A DNA stretch of 6,053 nt from Planctomycetota bacterium (GTDB lineage Bacteria > Planctomycetota > Phycisphaerae > WQYP01), in assembly GCA_021838985.1 (NCBI GenBank), contig JAKCCC010000136.1, forward strand, positions 1 through 6,053, read 5' to 3'. A program made the translations under genes and the position numbers. Below are positions 1 through 5,643 of the stretch, in pieces. The notes under the pieces are model-generated. The model was not told the DNA's origin and searched no databases. It saw only the letters and a program-made list of their open reading frames with translations. Positions within the stretch are counted from its first letter, which is position 1; every line of letters starts with the position of its first letter.

Positions 1-170
1 TTTCTCCACACCGTATAAAAAACAGGATGTGCAAAAACTCCCACCGACATCGCGATTTCCGAAGGATTCGACTGTTTACGCTTCTAAAAAATGGCAAAAG
101 TCAGGCTATGAACGTGTTGCTAAGGGCGTTGGGCTACGGGGTTGACAGTGCCCGGGCCGCCGCAAGGAGT

Positions 171-217
171 CTTGTCCATCCATGCCGCCCTCCGTTTCCA
201 ACGGAGAGCGGGACAAG
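171..217. repeat. Nested palindrome able to form a long hairpin
   Basis: An outer pair CTTGTCC (171-177) and GGACAAG (211-217) encloses an inner pair CTCCGTT (190-196) and AACGGAG (200-206) with a 3-nt loop. A CCCGGG box lies on each side (151-156 and 218-223). The shape resembles a dispersed REP-like palindrome. It has no T tract on either strand, so an intrinsic terminator is unlikely. Whether it recurs elsewhere in the genome cannot be seen here. Confidence 0.6.
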
Positions 218-234
218 CCCGGGTTCCTACACCG

Positions 235-268
235 CCCAACCCACAACTCACAACCCATAACCCACAAC
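235..268. repeat. Degenerate 7-bp tandem repeat (CCACAAC type)
   Basis: After a partial unit CCCAAC (235-240) come four units: CCACAAC, TCACAAC, CCATAAC and CCACAAC (241-268). On the minus strand this gives four GGG runs separated by loops of 4, 11 and 2 nt, so a weak G-quadruplex is conceivable. It lies about 125 bases past the ferritin stop codon. No function is evident. Confidence 0.6.
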
Positions 269-393
269 GCCGGAAAGGGGCCTTCAGCAAGATTGCAATT
301 CGTTGGACATCCTGAGCACCTTCTTGAGCGTCTTGGGCCCAAGCGACGTAGCGACGTAGTGCGTGATGCGTTGGCCGCCACGCTCGGCCGAGG

Positions 394-924
394 TCAGGAT
401 TTTGGGTCGTCCGCGAACACGCCCTGCGCCAGGTAGCGCTCGATGTGGCGGTCCAGATCCGACATTCCGCCCGCGCACGACGCACCCTCGGCGCGCTCCA
501 CCATTTCCGTGCTCCACTGTTCCTCTTCCACCTGTTCCTTGATGAACCAGTGCATGAGCACCTGGGCGGAATAATCCTTGGCCTCCAAGGCCGCCTCATA
601 AACGCCGTGGACCCCCTGCGTATTGCTCTGCTCCAGCGCCTGGGCGTGCAGCACCGCTTCCAGCAGCGATTTGAAACTGTGCCGAGGGGCGGCGAGCGCG
701 CCGGTTTCGGGCAGTACGCCACGGTCGATCAGATGCGCTGCAATTTTGTCGGCATGCCTCTGCTCGTCGTCGATCTGTTTGTGGAAATACCGGGCAAACC
801 CCTTCAGGTTCTGCTCTTCGCACCAGAACGCCAGGGCGCGGTAAGTGTGCGCGGCGCCCAGTTCCTGGTTCAACTGGCGTTGCAATTCGGCCAACACCTT
901 GGCGGGAATTTTGGGATGCGACAT
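394..924 (-). CDS. ftnA: Bacterial non-haem ferritin (iron storage)
   Basis: A 176-residue four-helix-bundle ferritin, the usual length for the FtnA family. Such proteins form 24-subunit cytosolic shells that oxidise Fe(II) and store Fe(III). Aligned with E. coli FtnA at an offset of about four residues, every ferroxidase ligand is present: E21, E54 and H57 (in DDEQRHA), E98, Q131 and E134, plus the conserved Tyr28. This argues for an active ferroxidase rather than a haem-bound bacterioferritin. The ATG at 924 is preceded by AAGGA seven bases upstream, which supports this start. The gene begins 34 nt after the radical SAM stop codon on the same strand, so co-transcription is likely. The C-terminus after residue 150 is short and polar. 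The assignment comes from motif recognition and is firm at family level. Confidence 0.93.
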   Translation of the reverse strand: MSHPKIPAKVLAELQRQLNQELGAAHTYRALAFWCEEQNLKGFARYFHKQIDDEQRHADKIAAHLIDRGVLPETGALAAPRHSFKSLLEAVLHAQALEQSNTQGVHGVYEAALEAKDYSAQVLMHWFIKEQVEEEQWSTEMVERAEGASCAGGMSDLDRHIERYLAQGVFADDPKS

Positions 925-958
925 GGCATAGTCCTTTCACTGACGGAAGTCTGACAAC

Positions 959-2320
959 TTATCTTATCCAGCTCAACATCTGGTAGATTTTGCGGTCCAG
1001 GCGGCAGTTGTCCCGGTAGGATAAATTGCCGACGAGGCTTAGTAGTGGATGGCGCTGATTTCGCAAGGCGCTCCACACCCGCCGCAGAATGCCCCCGCGA
1101 GAATAGAAGCGACGGTTGCAGGAGATCATTTCCTGGACGATGCCTTCCGGAGTGAAATGCTTGAACCGGGCCACCGGGAAGGTCAGCGTGTAGTATTTCC
1201 AATCGTCCGGAAAGGCGCCGAGGGCGATGCGCCGCTCCGAATTCATTTCGTCCCACAGCCGCGTGCCGGGCAGAGGCGTTAAAAATAGCGTGTTGAGAGT
1301 GTCCACACCATATTGGCGGGCCGCTGCGGCGATCCGTTCGCCGATGCCCGGTTCGTCGATATCCAAGCCGATGATAAAGGATCCAACGACCAGGATATTG
1401 TGGCGTTGTATGCGCCGCACCGAGGCAGGGAAATCCCGGCCCCTGGCCAGATTAAACTTCTTGCCGAGCTCCCGAAGCCCTTCCGGCGTCGGAGATTCGA
1501 AGCCGATGAATACGCCCCGGCAGCCGGCTTCCGCAGCCAACGCCAGGAGTTCCTCGTCGTCGGCGAAATTGATGGTGGCCTGGGCAATCCATTGCTTGTG
1601 CAGGTTCGCCGCCGCCAAGGTACGGAATAACTCCTTGGCGCGGGCCACATGTTTCGGATGCGTCCCGATGAGGTTGTCATCCACGACCAATACGCGTTTC
1701 TCCGGGATCGCCCGGAATTCGCGCACGACCTCCAGGACGGGCCGCTGCCGGTATTGCGCACCGTTGAAGGCCGTTACGCTGCAGAAGCTGCAATTCAAGG
1801 GACAGCCGCGCGTGGTTTGAATGGCCCCGAAGGCATAGCGTCCGGGAAGCAAATCGTGGCACGCCGGCACAAAACGGTCGATGGCGGAATGTCCTCCGTC
1901 GTACTGGCGCTTAAGGCCGCCGCGCCGGGCATCGTCAAGGACCTGCGCCCAAACGGCCTCAGCTTCGCCGGTGACAACCGAATCCACACGCTCCAGGACC
2001 TCCGCCAGGCACATCGTGGCGTGAATGCCGCCCATCACCACCGGCACGCCCAGGCGGCGAAAGTGCGCGGCCACCTGATAGGCGCGGTTCGCCTGCGAAG
2101 TGAACGCGGTGATGCCCACCACATTCGGCCGGGGAATGCTGTGGTAATCCGGCAGACCGAGGTTCTCATCCACGATGGTGATTTCCCAGTCCGGTGGCGT
2201 AAGGGCCGCGAGCACCATCAGGCTGAGCGGTTTCCATACCCGGTAGCGGTTCCAGCGGTTCGCGCTGACATTGGCGATGCTGACCAGGGGATTGGAGGGA
2301 TTGATTAGATAAAGCCGCAT
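959..2320 (-). CDS. B12-binding-type radical SAM protein (DUF4070-like C-terminus)
   Basis: A 453-residue radical SAM enzyme of the class with an N-terminal Rossmann-like cobalamin-type domain. It opens with MRLYLINPSNP and has a central GGIHAT loop at about 97-102. The 4Fe-4S cluster motif CxxxCxxC is at C173, C177 and C180, and binds the cluster that cleaves S-adenosylmethionine. VVDDN (212-216) and GFES (273-276) are typical core motifs of the barrel. The C-terminal third (about 340-400) resembles the DUF4070 region found in this class, which includes hopanoid and bacteriochlorophyll enzymes. The classical DxHxxG cobalamin motif is not visible, so B12 use is uncertain. The ATG at 2320 is chosen because homologues begin this way and AAGGA lies just upstream, although the spacing is short. 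In-frame TTG (2380) and GTG (2377) starts would add about 20 residues. The substrate is unknown. Confidence 0.9.
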   Translation of the reverse strand: MRLYLINPSNPLVSIANVSANRWNRYRVWKPLSLMVLAALTPPDWEITIVDENLGLPDYHSIPRPNVVGITAFTSQANRAYQVAAHFRRLGVPVVMGGIHATMCLAEVLERVDSVVTGEAEAVWAQVLDDARRGGLKRQYDGGHSAIDRFVPACHDLLPGRYAFGAIQTTRGCPLNCSFCSVTAFNGAQYRQRPVLEVVREFRAIPEKRVLVVDDNLIGTHPKHVARAKELFRTLAAANLHKQWIAQATINFADDEELLALAAEAGCRGVFIGFESPTPEGLRELGKKFNLARGRDFPASVRRIQRHNILVVGSFIIGLDIDEPGIGERIAAAARQYGVDTLNTLFLTPLPGTRLWDEMNSERRIALGAFPDDWKYYTLTFPVARFKHFTPEGIVQEMISCNRRFYSRGGILRRVWSALRNQRHPLLSLVGNLSYRDNCRLDRKIYQMLSWIR

Positions 2321-2424
2321 GTTCCTTCGGGAAGCCTTCACGTTAACCTGGTCAGATTCAGCATTCTCGTCTTTCACCAAATGCGCTGTGCGCAGGCCGT
2401 ATGTGGCCGCAGGGCGGAGTGGCT

Positions 2425-2844
2425 TCAGTGTGACTTTTCGGGATCGCTCCCATCCCAGGTTTCGGCGCCTACATTCCGGGCCAGCAGAAACACCTGCACC
2501 ATCGTGCCGTTGGTGAAGGCGTGCACCACAGCGCCCGTGGACGGTTCAACTTCCGCGGCGGCTTCGCGCACCTCCACCCCGGTGATTCGCTTGATCTCCT
2601 GTCGCAACGGCTCGACGGAGCTCCGAAACAACTGCCGGTGGAATTCCTGAACCTGAGCGGCGCCGGCCGGAGTCTTGGCCAGCGCCTGTTCCGCGGCGGA
2701 CAAAGCCCCCTGGAGCGTCACCACCAGGGTTTCATCACTCAAGACCACGGTGACCGCGCCCGGCACAAGCCCCGTGCGTTGTTGCTGAAAAGCACGCACC
2801 GCCTGGGCAACCTGCTGGGCCATGGTCAATTCGGAATCTTTCAT
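2425..2844 (-). CDS. MpsC-family (DUF2294) protein, divergent copy
   Basis: A 139-residue protein of the DUF2294 family, now described in Pfam as MpsC, part of the Na+-translocating membrane-potential system named from Staphylococcus. Family features include the strand LVVTLQGALSAAEQ (40-53), the KTPAG segment (57-61) and ITGVEV (87-92). It aligns along its length with the plus-strand protein at 3521-3898. It lacks the usual YMGRGP box near residue 25, reading QRTGLVPG instead, and it carries a polar tail of about 20 residues after 120. The start at 2844 lies 5 nt after the stop of the membrane-protein gene, which suggests translational coupling; no strong Shine-Dalgarno sequence is seen. An ATG at 2823 is an alternative start. 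No MpsA or MpsB partner is in the window. The biochemical role is unknown. Confidence 0.8.
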   Translation of the reverse strand: MKDSELTMAQQVAQAVRAFQQQRTGLVPGAVTVVLSDETLVVTLQGALSAAEQALAKTPAGAAQVQEFHRQLFRSSVEPLRQEIKRITGVEVREAAAEVEPSTGAVVHAFTNGTMVQVFLLARNVGAETWDGSDPEKSH

Positions 2845-2849
2845 CAGGT

Positions 2850-3122
2850 TCACTGCTTCGGGCGGACGACGACTCCGCGAATGGCGTGCCAGACGGCCAG
2901 CAACACCACGGCTCCAACGATGGCGACCAGAAGACTCCAGAGGTTCAGGCCGGTGACGCCGACTCGCCCGAACGCGTTGAAAATCCAACCGCCACAGAGC
3001 GCTCCGACGACGCCGAGCACAATGTCGTACACAAAGCCCCCCCCTCGTTTGTTCACGATCATACTGGCGGTAAAGCCAGCGAGGAGGCCCAGCACGATCC
3101 ACACAGTTGCGTTTAGAAGCAT
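2850..3122 (-). CDS. GlsB/YeaQ/YmgE-family small membrane protein
   Basis: A 90-residue, very hydrophobic protein of the transglycosylase-associated (GlsB/YeaQ/YmgE) family, which is linked to envelope and general stress in several bacteria; its molecular activity is not established. Three membrane segments are visible at about 5-22, 31-51 and 60-80. The Gly-rich family signature lies in VYDIVLGVVGALCGGWIF (31-48), and the tail is short and basic. The ATG at 3122 is chosen over upstream in-frame codons because AAGGAG (3130-3135) sits seven bases before it. Longer frames would read through the terminator hairpin. It is the first gene of the minus-strand cluster. It lies directly behind an intrinsic terminator, so it is either controlled by attenuation or has its own unseen promoter. 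Confidence 0.88.
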   Translation of the reverse strand: MLLNATVWIVLGLLAGFTASMIVNKRGGGFVYDIVLGVVGALCGGWIFNAFGRVGVTGLNLWSLLVAIVGAVVLLAVWHAIRGVVVRPKQ

Positions 3123-3146
3123 GACCCAACTCCTTGAAGAAGAAAC

Positions 3147-3196
3147 AAAAAAAGCCGACGTGATCGAACACACCAAGTGTCCCATCACGTCGGCTT
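3147..3196 (-). terminator. Strong intrinsic terminator before the membrane-protein gene
   Basis: A perfect 13-bp inverted repeat (3152-3164 and 3184-3196, core AGCCGACGTGAT) encloses a 19-nt loop that itself holds ACAC/GTGT. Read on the minus strand it is followed by a run of seven T (3153 to 3147). The hairpin ends only about 12 bases before the ribosome binding site of the GlsB-type gene. It therefore terminates either a free-standing RNA or, conditionally, the leader of that gene. Confidence 0.85.
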
Positions 3197-3334
3197 ACGT
3201 CTTAACGGGTCCCCCGGCTACCGCCGGGGTACCCTTTACCAAGTCATCCGACAACCACCCAAACTCGATCTTTCGATCAAGTGGTTCTCTGCGGCACTCG
3301 GGGGAGACTTCTACCGCCCATCCCCAAGTACTTC
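3147..3334 (-). ncRNA. Structured non-coding RNA of about 190 nt, riboswitch/attenuator leader or stand-alone RNA
   Basis: Between a sigma70-like promoter and an intrinsic terminator, the minus strand shows a series of hairpins and no plausible gene. Stem 1 pairs ACUUGGGG (3329-3322) with CCCCGAGU (3303-3296). Stem 2 pairs AACCAC (3286-3281) with GUGGUU (3258-3253) and contains a 7-bp helix closed by a GAAA tetraloop (3274-3271). Stem 3 pairs CCCCGGC (3229-3223) with GCCGGGG (3218-3212) around GGUA, extended by GGGU/ACCC. The terminator forms stem 4. A GNRA loop appears only in the minus-strand transcript, which fixes the orientation. I could not match it to the purine, TPP, FMN, cobalamin, c-di-GMP, c-di-AMP, fluoride or guanidine consensus sequences as I remember them. 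Its size and compactness also recall the stand-alone raiA-type RNAs, but this is not established. Confidence 0.6.
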
Positions 3335-3340
3335 ACCATT

Positions 3341-3370
3341 ACTATAGGCTCTACCAAGCAACAAAGTCAA
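3341..3370 (-). promoter_or_regulatory. Sigma70-type promoter for the structured RNA
   Basis: On the minus strand, TTGACT (3370-3365) and TATAGT (3346-3341) are separated by 18 nt. A start near 3334 would place all four hairpins in the transcript. No other good promoter was found for the minus-strand gene cluster. Confidence 0.6.
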
Positions 3371-3454
3371 GTGCGCCCGGAATCTTACCCTACTTTTGGG
3401 GCACAAACGCCGATGAATACCAGGAAAATCCCGCGTGGGGTTCTTTTTAATTTC

Positions 3455-3483
3455 TTTCATGTTAGGCGCACTTCCGCTATCAT
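3455..3483 (+). promoter_or_regulatory. Weak candidate promoter for the plus-strand MpsC gene
   Basis: TTTCAT (3455-3460) and TATCAT (3478-3483) are 17 nt apart. They would give a start near 3490 and a leader of about 30 nt before the ATG at 3521. The -35 box matches consensus poorly, so this is a tentative call. Confidence 0.3.
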
Positions 3484-3520
3484 CAGGATGCGGGTAGGAC
3501 TGTATCCAGCTGGAGTTTCC

Positions 3521-3898
3521 ATGCAGACCAAAGGGGAAATCGAAGCGGCCATTTCCGAAGGGACCGGCCGCTTTCAACAGGAATATATGGGGCGCGGCCC
3601 GACGCACATTCATACCTATTTGCTCGGAGACCTGCTCGTCATACGCCTTAAGGGCGTCCTAACCACAGCGGAACAGCACCTGGTCAAGCAACTGGAGGCT
3701 GAAAAGGGACGTGATCTGCTCAAGCAGGTGCGAACCCATCTGATCGAAACAGCCCGACCACTCATGGAGGCGATGGTGCAGGAAGTCACCGGGGTCAAGG
3801 TTGTGAGCCTGCACCACGACATCAGCACCCTTACCGGCGAGGAGGTTGTTCTGTTTACGCTGGAGCAGTCGCCCCTTTTTCGCGAGAGCAAGAGATAA
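3521..3898 (+). CDS. MpsC-family (DUF2294) protein, typical copy
   Basis: A 125-residue protein with the complete DUF2294/MpsC pattern: EIEAAIS at the start, the box EYMGRGP (21-27), LVIRLKGVLTTAEQ (39-52), the helix rich in charged residues (55-80), and EVTGVKVVSLHHDIST (88-103) near the end. In staphylococci MpsC is associated with the MpsAB cation and inorganic-carbon system; neither partner gene is present here, so the cellular role cannot be fixed. GGAG lies five bases before the ATG at 3521. Upstream in-frame codons would extend into the structured RNA region and lack a binding site. It reads divergently from the minus-strand cluster, which contains a second, more diverged family member. 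Downstream, within 85 bases, mobile-element debris begins. Confidence 0.88.
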   Translation: MQTKGEIEAAISEGTGRFQQEYMGRGPTHIHTYLLGDLLVIRLKGVLTTAEQHLVKQLEAEKGRDLLKQVRTHLIETARPLMEAMVQEVTGVKVVSLHHDISTLTGEEVVLFTLEQSPLFRESKR

Positions 3899-3910
3899 TC
3901 GAAGTACGGA

Positions 3911-3981
3911 GTGGGCAGGCTCCAGCAGATCGAGTTGGCGGATAAACCGCTACTCGTGACGGAGCATGGCGGGGAAATAAT
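3911..3981 (+). pseudogene. Possible Phd-like antitoxin remnant cut by an IS
   Basis: The frame from GTG at 3911 reads GRLQQIELADKPLLVTEHGG, which resembles the middle of Phd/YefM antitoxins, where a KPxxVTxHG segment is common. It is cut where the IS256-family inverted repeat starts (3982). There is no ribosome binding site, and the frame opens just after the MpsC stop codon. The match is short, so this may be chance. If real, it is the left-hand target of the element. Confidence 0.25.
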
Positions 3982-4009
3982 GGGGCTACTGTCAAATGTT
4001 GTGGATGGG
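3982..4009 (+). repeat. Inverted repeat, transposase 3' end side
   Basis: Reads GGGGCTACTGTCAAATGTTG followed by TGGATGGG. It matches the reverse complement of 5056-5083 at 23 of 28 positions. The transposase stop codon lies six bases inside it. Confidence 0.8.
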
Positions 4010-4014
4010 AAGTT

Positions 4015-4990
4015 TCAGGCGGCAGATGTTCTAACTCCATCTTCATATGGAATACCGGCGATAATATCCTGAATTAGCTCCGCACCATTCAGCCGCGGAA
4101 AGCCACGCTCGGCGCTCTGGCCGAGCTTATCAACCATCGCCAGACAGGCCTTGCGTCCGGCGTTGTTCCGCGTCTTGTTGTGCCGCCGACGCACCGGCGA
4201 GAAGATGCTCTCAATCGGGTTGGTGGTGCGAAGGGGCGTCCAGTGCTTGGCCGGAAAATCATAAAACGTCAACAGCTTTCGGCGGAAGGGTCAGCCCGCG
4301 ACTTTTCAGGTCCAGCCCCAGGCTGCTCCAGGATGGCTCGCTTTCCCGGTAGCCATCGGCAAGGGCGATCATTTCCTTGCGGCCATCGGCCGGGGCCCCC
4401 AGCAGCACCAGGATGCAGGCGCGAGCTTCTTCCATGCGAATATTGAAATACACCCCGTCGGCCCAGATATAGACGTAGCGCTTATCCGCCAGGGAGCGTT
4501 GATTCCAGCCGGCGTATTCCGGCTTTCAACCTTCCAGCAGACCGGCCACGGTGGCCGGGGAGAGTTCCTGGGCCGCCGGCCCCAGCAACGCCGTCAGCGA
4601 CTCGCCCCTATCGTTGGTGCTGATCCCATATAGAGACATCCATGGAATCGCTTCGTCCCAGCTTGGCGTGCGGCGCCGGTACGGTGGCAATAGCTTCCGA
4701 GCCAAGGCTTCCCGCGGACCGACAGGACGACGATCTTCCACCCGTGGTTGGCGAATCGCCACCGGCCCGATTCCCGTTCGCACCTGCCGCTCCGGCCGAT
4801 AGCCGTTGCGGACCACCTGCCGATGACCTGGGTCGTCCACCAGCTCGCCCCGTGCGGCGGTCCACTGTTCCACTTCCATCTGCACCGCCTCGGCCAACCG
4901 ACGCGGGGCTCCGCCCCGCAACGCTTCCGTCAGGAAATCGCGGCACACCGTACTTGGAAATTTCCACGTTTCCGTCATACGGTTACCCAT
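4015..4990 (-). pseudogene. IS256-family (Mutator-type) transposase, inactivated
   Basis: The ATG at 4990 follows AGGAG at a spacing of nine. The first 154 codons are a normal family N-terminus, including KLLPPYRRRTPSWDE (99-113) and LYGIST (120-125). A TGA at 4528-4526 then interrupts LLEG-x-KPEYAGW, where relatives usually have Trp, so TGG to TGA is the likely change. The same frame continues with YIWADGVYFN, whose Asp (about residue 178) is the first catalytic residue, and YRESEPSW. After LTLPPKA, near 4275, roughly 110 codons are missing and the frame shifts. It resumes with TFYDFPAKHW and RTTNPIES, which probably holds the catalytic Glu. The second catalytic Asp (the usual GDG) is lost. 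With a stop, a deletion and a frameshift it cannot be active. The product would have cut and joined the element's ends. Confidence 0.92.
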
Positions 4991-5055
4991 GGTGGCGTAC
5001 TCCTAAAAAAGAAAACCGTTAAAACTTCTTGCTTCGGTTACGCCGCCTTTTTTCC

Positions 5056-5083
5056 CCCGTCCACAACTTTTGAGCGTACCCCC
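5056..5083 (-). repeat. Inverted repeat, transposase 5' end side
   Basis: On the minus strand it reads GGGGGTACGCTCAAAAGTTG followed by TGGACGGG. It is the partner of 3982-4009 and lies about 65 bases upstream of the transposase start. The last bases coincide with the break in the ISL3-type reading frame. Confidence 0.8.
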
Positions 5084-5220
5084 GCGGAATGCCGGCCGCA
5101 GGTAAGACAAGCCTGCCGCGCCGTTGCAGATAGCAGGCTGAAGCGAACGGCGTCGGGAGCGATGCGAAAGCCGTCGATCGTCCACGCGGCCGCCCCTGGC
5201 AGCAAGGGAACAGATCCCAT
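5084..5220 (-). pseudogene. N-terminal fragment of an ISL3-type transposase
   Basis: From ATG at 5220, with AAGGA upstream, about 46 codons read MGSVPLLPGAAAW, then WTIDGFRI and ARQACLTCGRHSAG. This resembles the start of ISL3-family transposases, including the first CxxC (C38, C41) of their N-terminal zinc ribbon. The frame is cut at the end of the IS256-family element. The second Cys pair and the catalytic domain are absent from the window. The ORF could begin at 5259, but that start lacks a good binding site. The call rests on a short motif. Positions 5221-5444 beyond it show no gene. Confidence 0.5.
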
Positions 5221-5444
5221 GGCGGATTCCTTTCCGCAGCCCTCGTGCCGATCCGTCAAAAGCCGCCATGGCGCATTATATTCGTGGAGATTCCAGGCCT
5301 GGGTACGACGGTGGATTAGAATGAAGCGCCGGCACGCAAACTGCGGGAGAACCTTTTAACCCGCCCGGTGACACCGGCTATGGCCGCCCGAAATCCGTCT
5401 GGACGTTTCGGTCTCGAACCGCCTGGGGTACCATTGCCAGATCG

Positions 5445-5461
5445 AACATGTTTGACATGTT
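5445..5461 (+). promoter_or_regulatory. Operator palindrome, first copy
   Basis: AACATGT-TTG-ACATGTT is a perfect 7+3+7 inverted repeat. Its right half shares two bases with the -35 box at 5460, so a bound protein would block RNA polymerase. The same arms recur exactly 180 bases downstream. Confidence 0.75.
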
Positions 5462-5488
5462 GACATCATCCGAGTACGATGCTATTAT
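5460..5488 (+). promoter_or_regulatory. Sigma70 promoter, first copy
   Basis: TTGACA (5460-5465) and TATTAT (5483-5488) are separated by 17 nt, which is near consensus. It faces a regulator remnant that has lost its start codon, and could transcribe through into the intact regulator gene. Confidence 0.75.
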
Positions 5489-5508
5489 ATGGTGGTAAGG
5501 TTAGGAAG

Positions 5509-5643
5509 CAGCAAGTGATACACAGCCGTTCGCCAGTCAGAAATCGCGTCATATCCATCGAGGAAGCCATGCTGTTAAAGCGGTGCCAGGTTGGTGTACG
5601 ATTACCAGACTGTGTAACGGGTGAAACATGTTTTACATGTTGA
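5509..5643 (+). pseudogene. Truncated 5' remnant of a GntR-type regulator
   Basis: In line with the intact gene's MQVIRRGSPVRNPV, this copy reads QQVIHSRSPVRNRV, with CAG where the start ATG should be (5509-5511). About 27 codons stay homologous, ending near LLKRCQ. The frame then runs into unrelated sequence and stops at TGA 5641-5643, inside the second operator. A GTG at 5515 could in principle start a peptide of about 42 residues, but no helix-turn-helix would be made. Confidence 0.6.
5625..5641 (+). promoter_or_regulatory. Operator palindrome, second copy
   Basis: AACATGT-TTT-ACATGTT is perfect in both arms and overlaps the -35 box at 5640 by two bases. Conservation of both arms while the central base differs from the first copy suggests selection for protein binding, probably by the regulator encoded just downstream. 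Confidence 0.78.

Larger units (their letters stand above)
1..393. other. Region without a convincing gene, downstream of the ferritin gene
   Basis: No open reading frame here has a ribosome binding site, a recognisable domain or a gene-like composition. The first 120 bases are AT-richer than the rest and contain no clear promoter. The remainder carries a nested palindrome (171-217), a 7-bp degenerate tandem repeat (235-268) and a perfect 8-bp tandem GCGACGTA (343-358). The stretch lies immediately after the ferritin stop codon on the minus strand. I see no intrinsic terminator with a T tract for that transcript. This looks like repeat-rich intergenic DNA. Confidence 0.6.
3982..5083 (-). mobile_element. 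Decayed IS256-family insertion sequence
   Basis: The element is about 1.1 kb, shorter than the roughly 1.3-1.5 kb usual for the family. It is bounded by inverted repeats matching at 23 of 28 positions and holds one broken Mutator-type transposase gene on the minus strand. IS256 elements normally leave an 8-9 bp target duplication; the flanks 3974-3981 and 5084-5091 do not match, so at least one side has been rearranged since insertion. It cannot move on its own, but the ends look intact enough to be mobilised in trans. Confidence 0.88.

Noticed and set aside
284..517. Minus-strand frame with a protein-like tail (RGGQRITHYVATSLGPKTL) past the ferritin stop
   Set aside because: It overlaps the ferritin gene out of frame, has no binding site, and no domain is recognised. 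The tail could be part of a dispersed repeat, but this cannot be shown here.
445..954. Long plus-strand frame opposite the ferritin gene
   Set aside because: Antisense shadow of a clear ferritin with all ferroxidase residues; no start signal.
1649..2308. Plus-strand frame of 219 codons opposite the radical SAM gene
   Set aside because: Antisense shadow in GC-rich DNA; the minus strand carries the complete radical SAM motif set.
2850..3188. Longer start for the membrane protein at 3188
   Set aside because: It would translate the terminator hairpin; the ATG at 3122 has a proper binding site and fits family length.
3147..3334. c-di-GMP or c-di-AMP riboswitch
   Set aside because: GAAA loop and GGTAGCCGGG segment are suggestive, but the conserved core sequences of the c-di-GMP-I and ydaO-type aptamers are absent.
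3428..3446. Small hairpin with T run on the plus strand (terminator-like)
   Set aside because: Only six weak pairs, and no upstream plus-strand transcript that would need terminating.
2521..3450. Plus-strand frame of 309 codons across the MpsC and membrane-protein genes
   Set aside because: It covers two convincing minus-strand genes and the structured RNA, with low-complexity composition and no binding site.
3281..3520. N-terminal extension of the plus-strand MpsC protein
   Set aside because: The extra 80 codons lie in the structured intergenic region and do not match the family, which begins at 3521.
4748..5359. Plus-strand frame of 203 codons opposite the transposase
   Set aside because: Antisense to the IS256-family transposase and crosses the element boundary; no motif or start signal.
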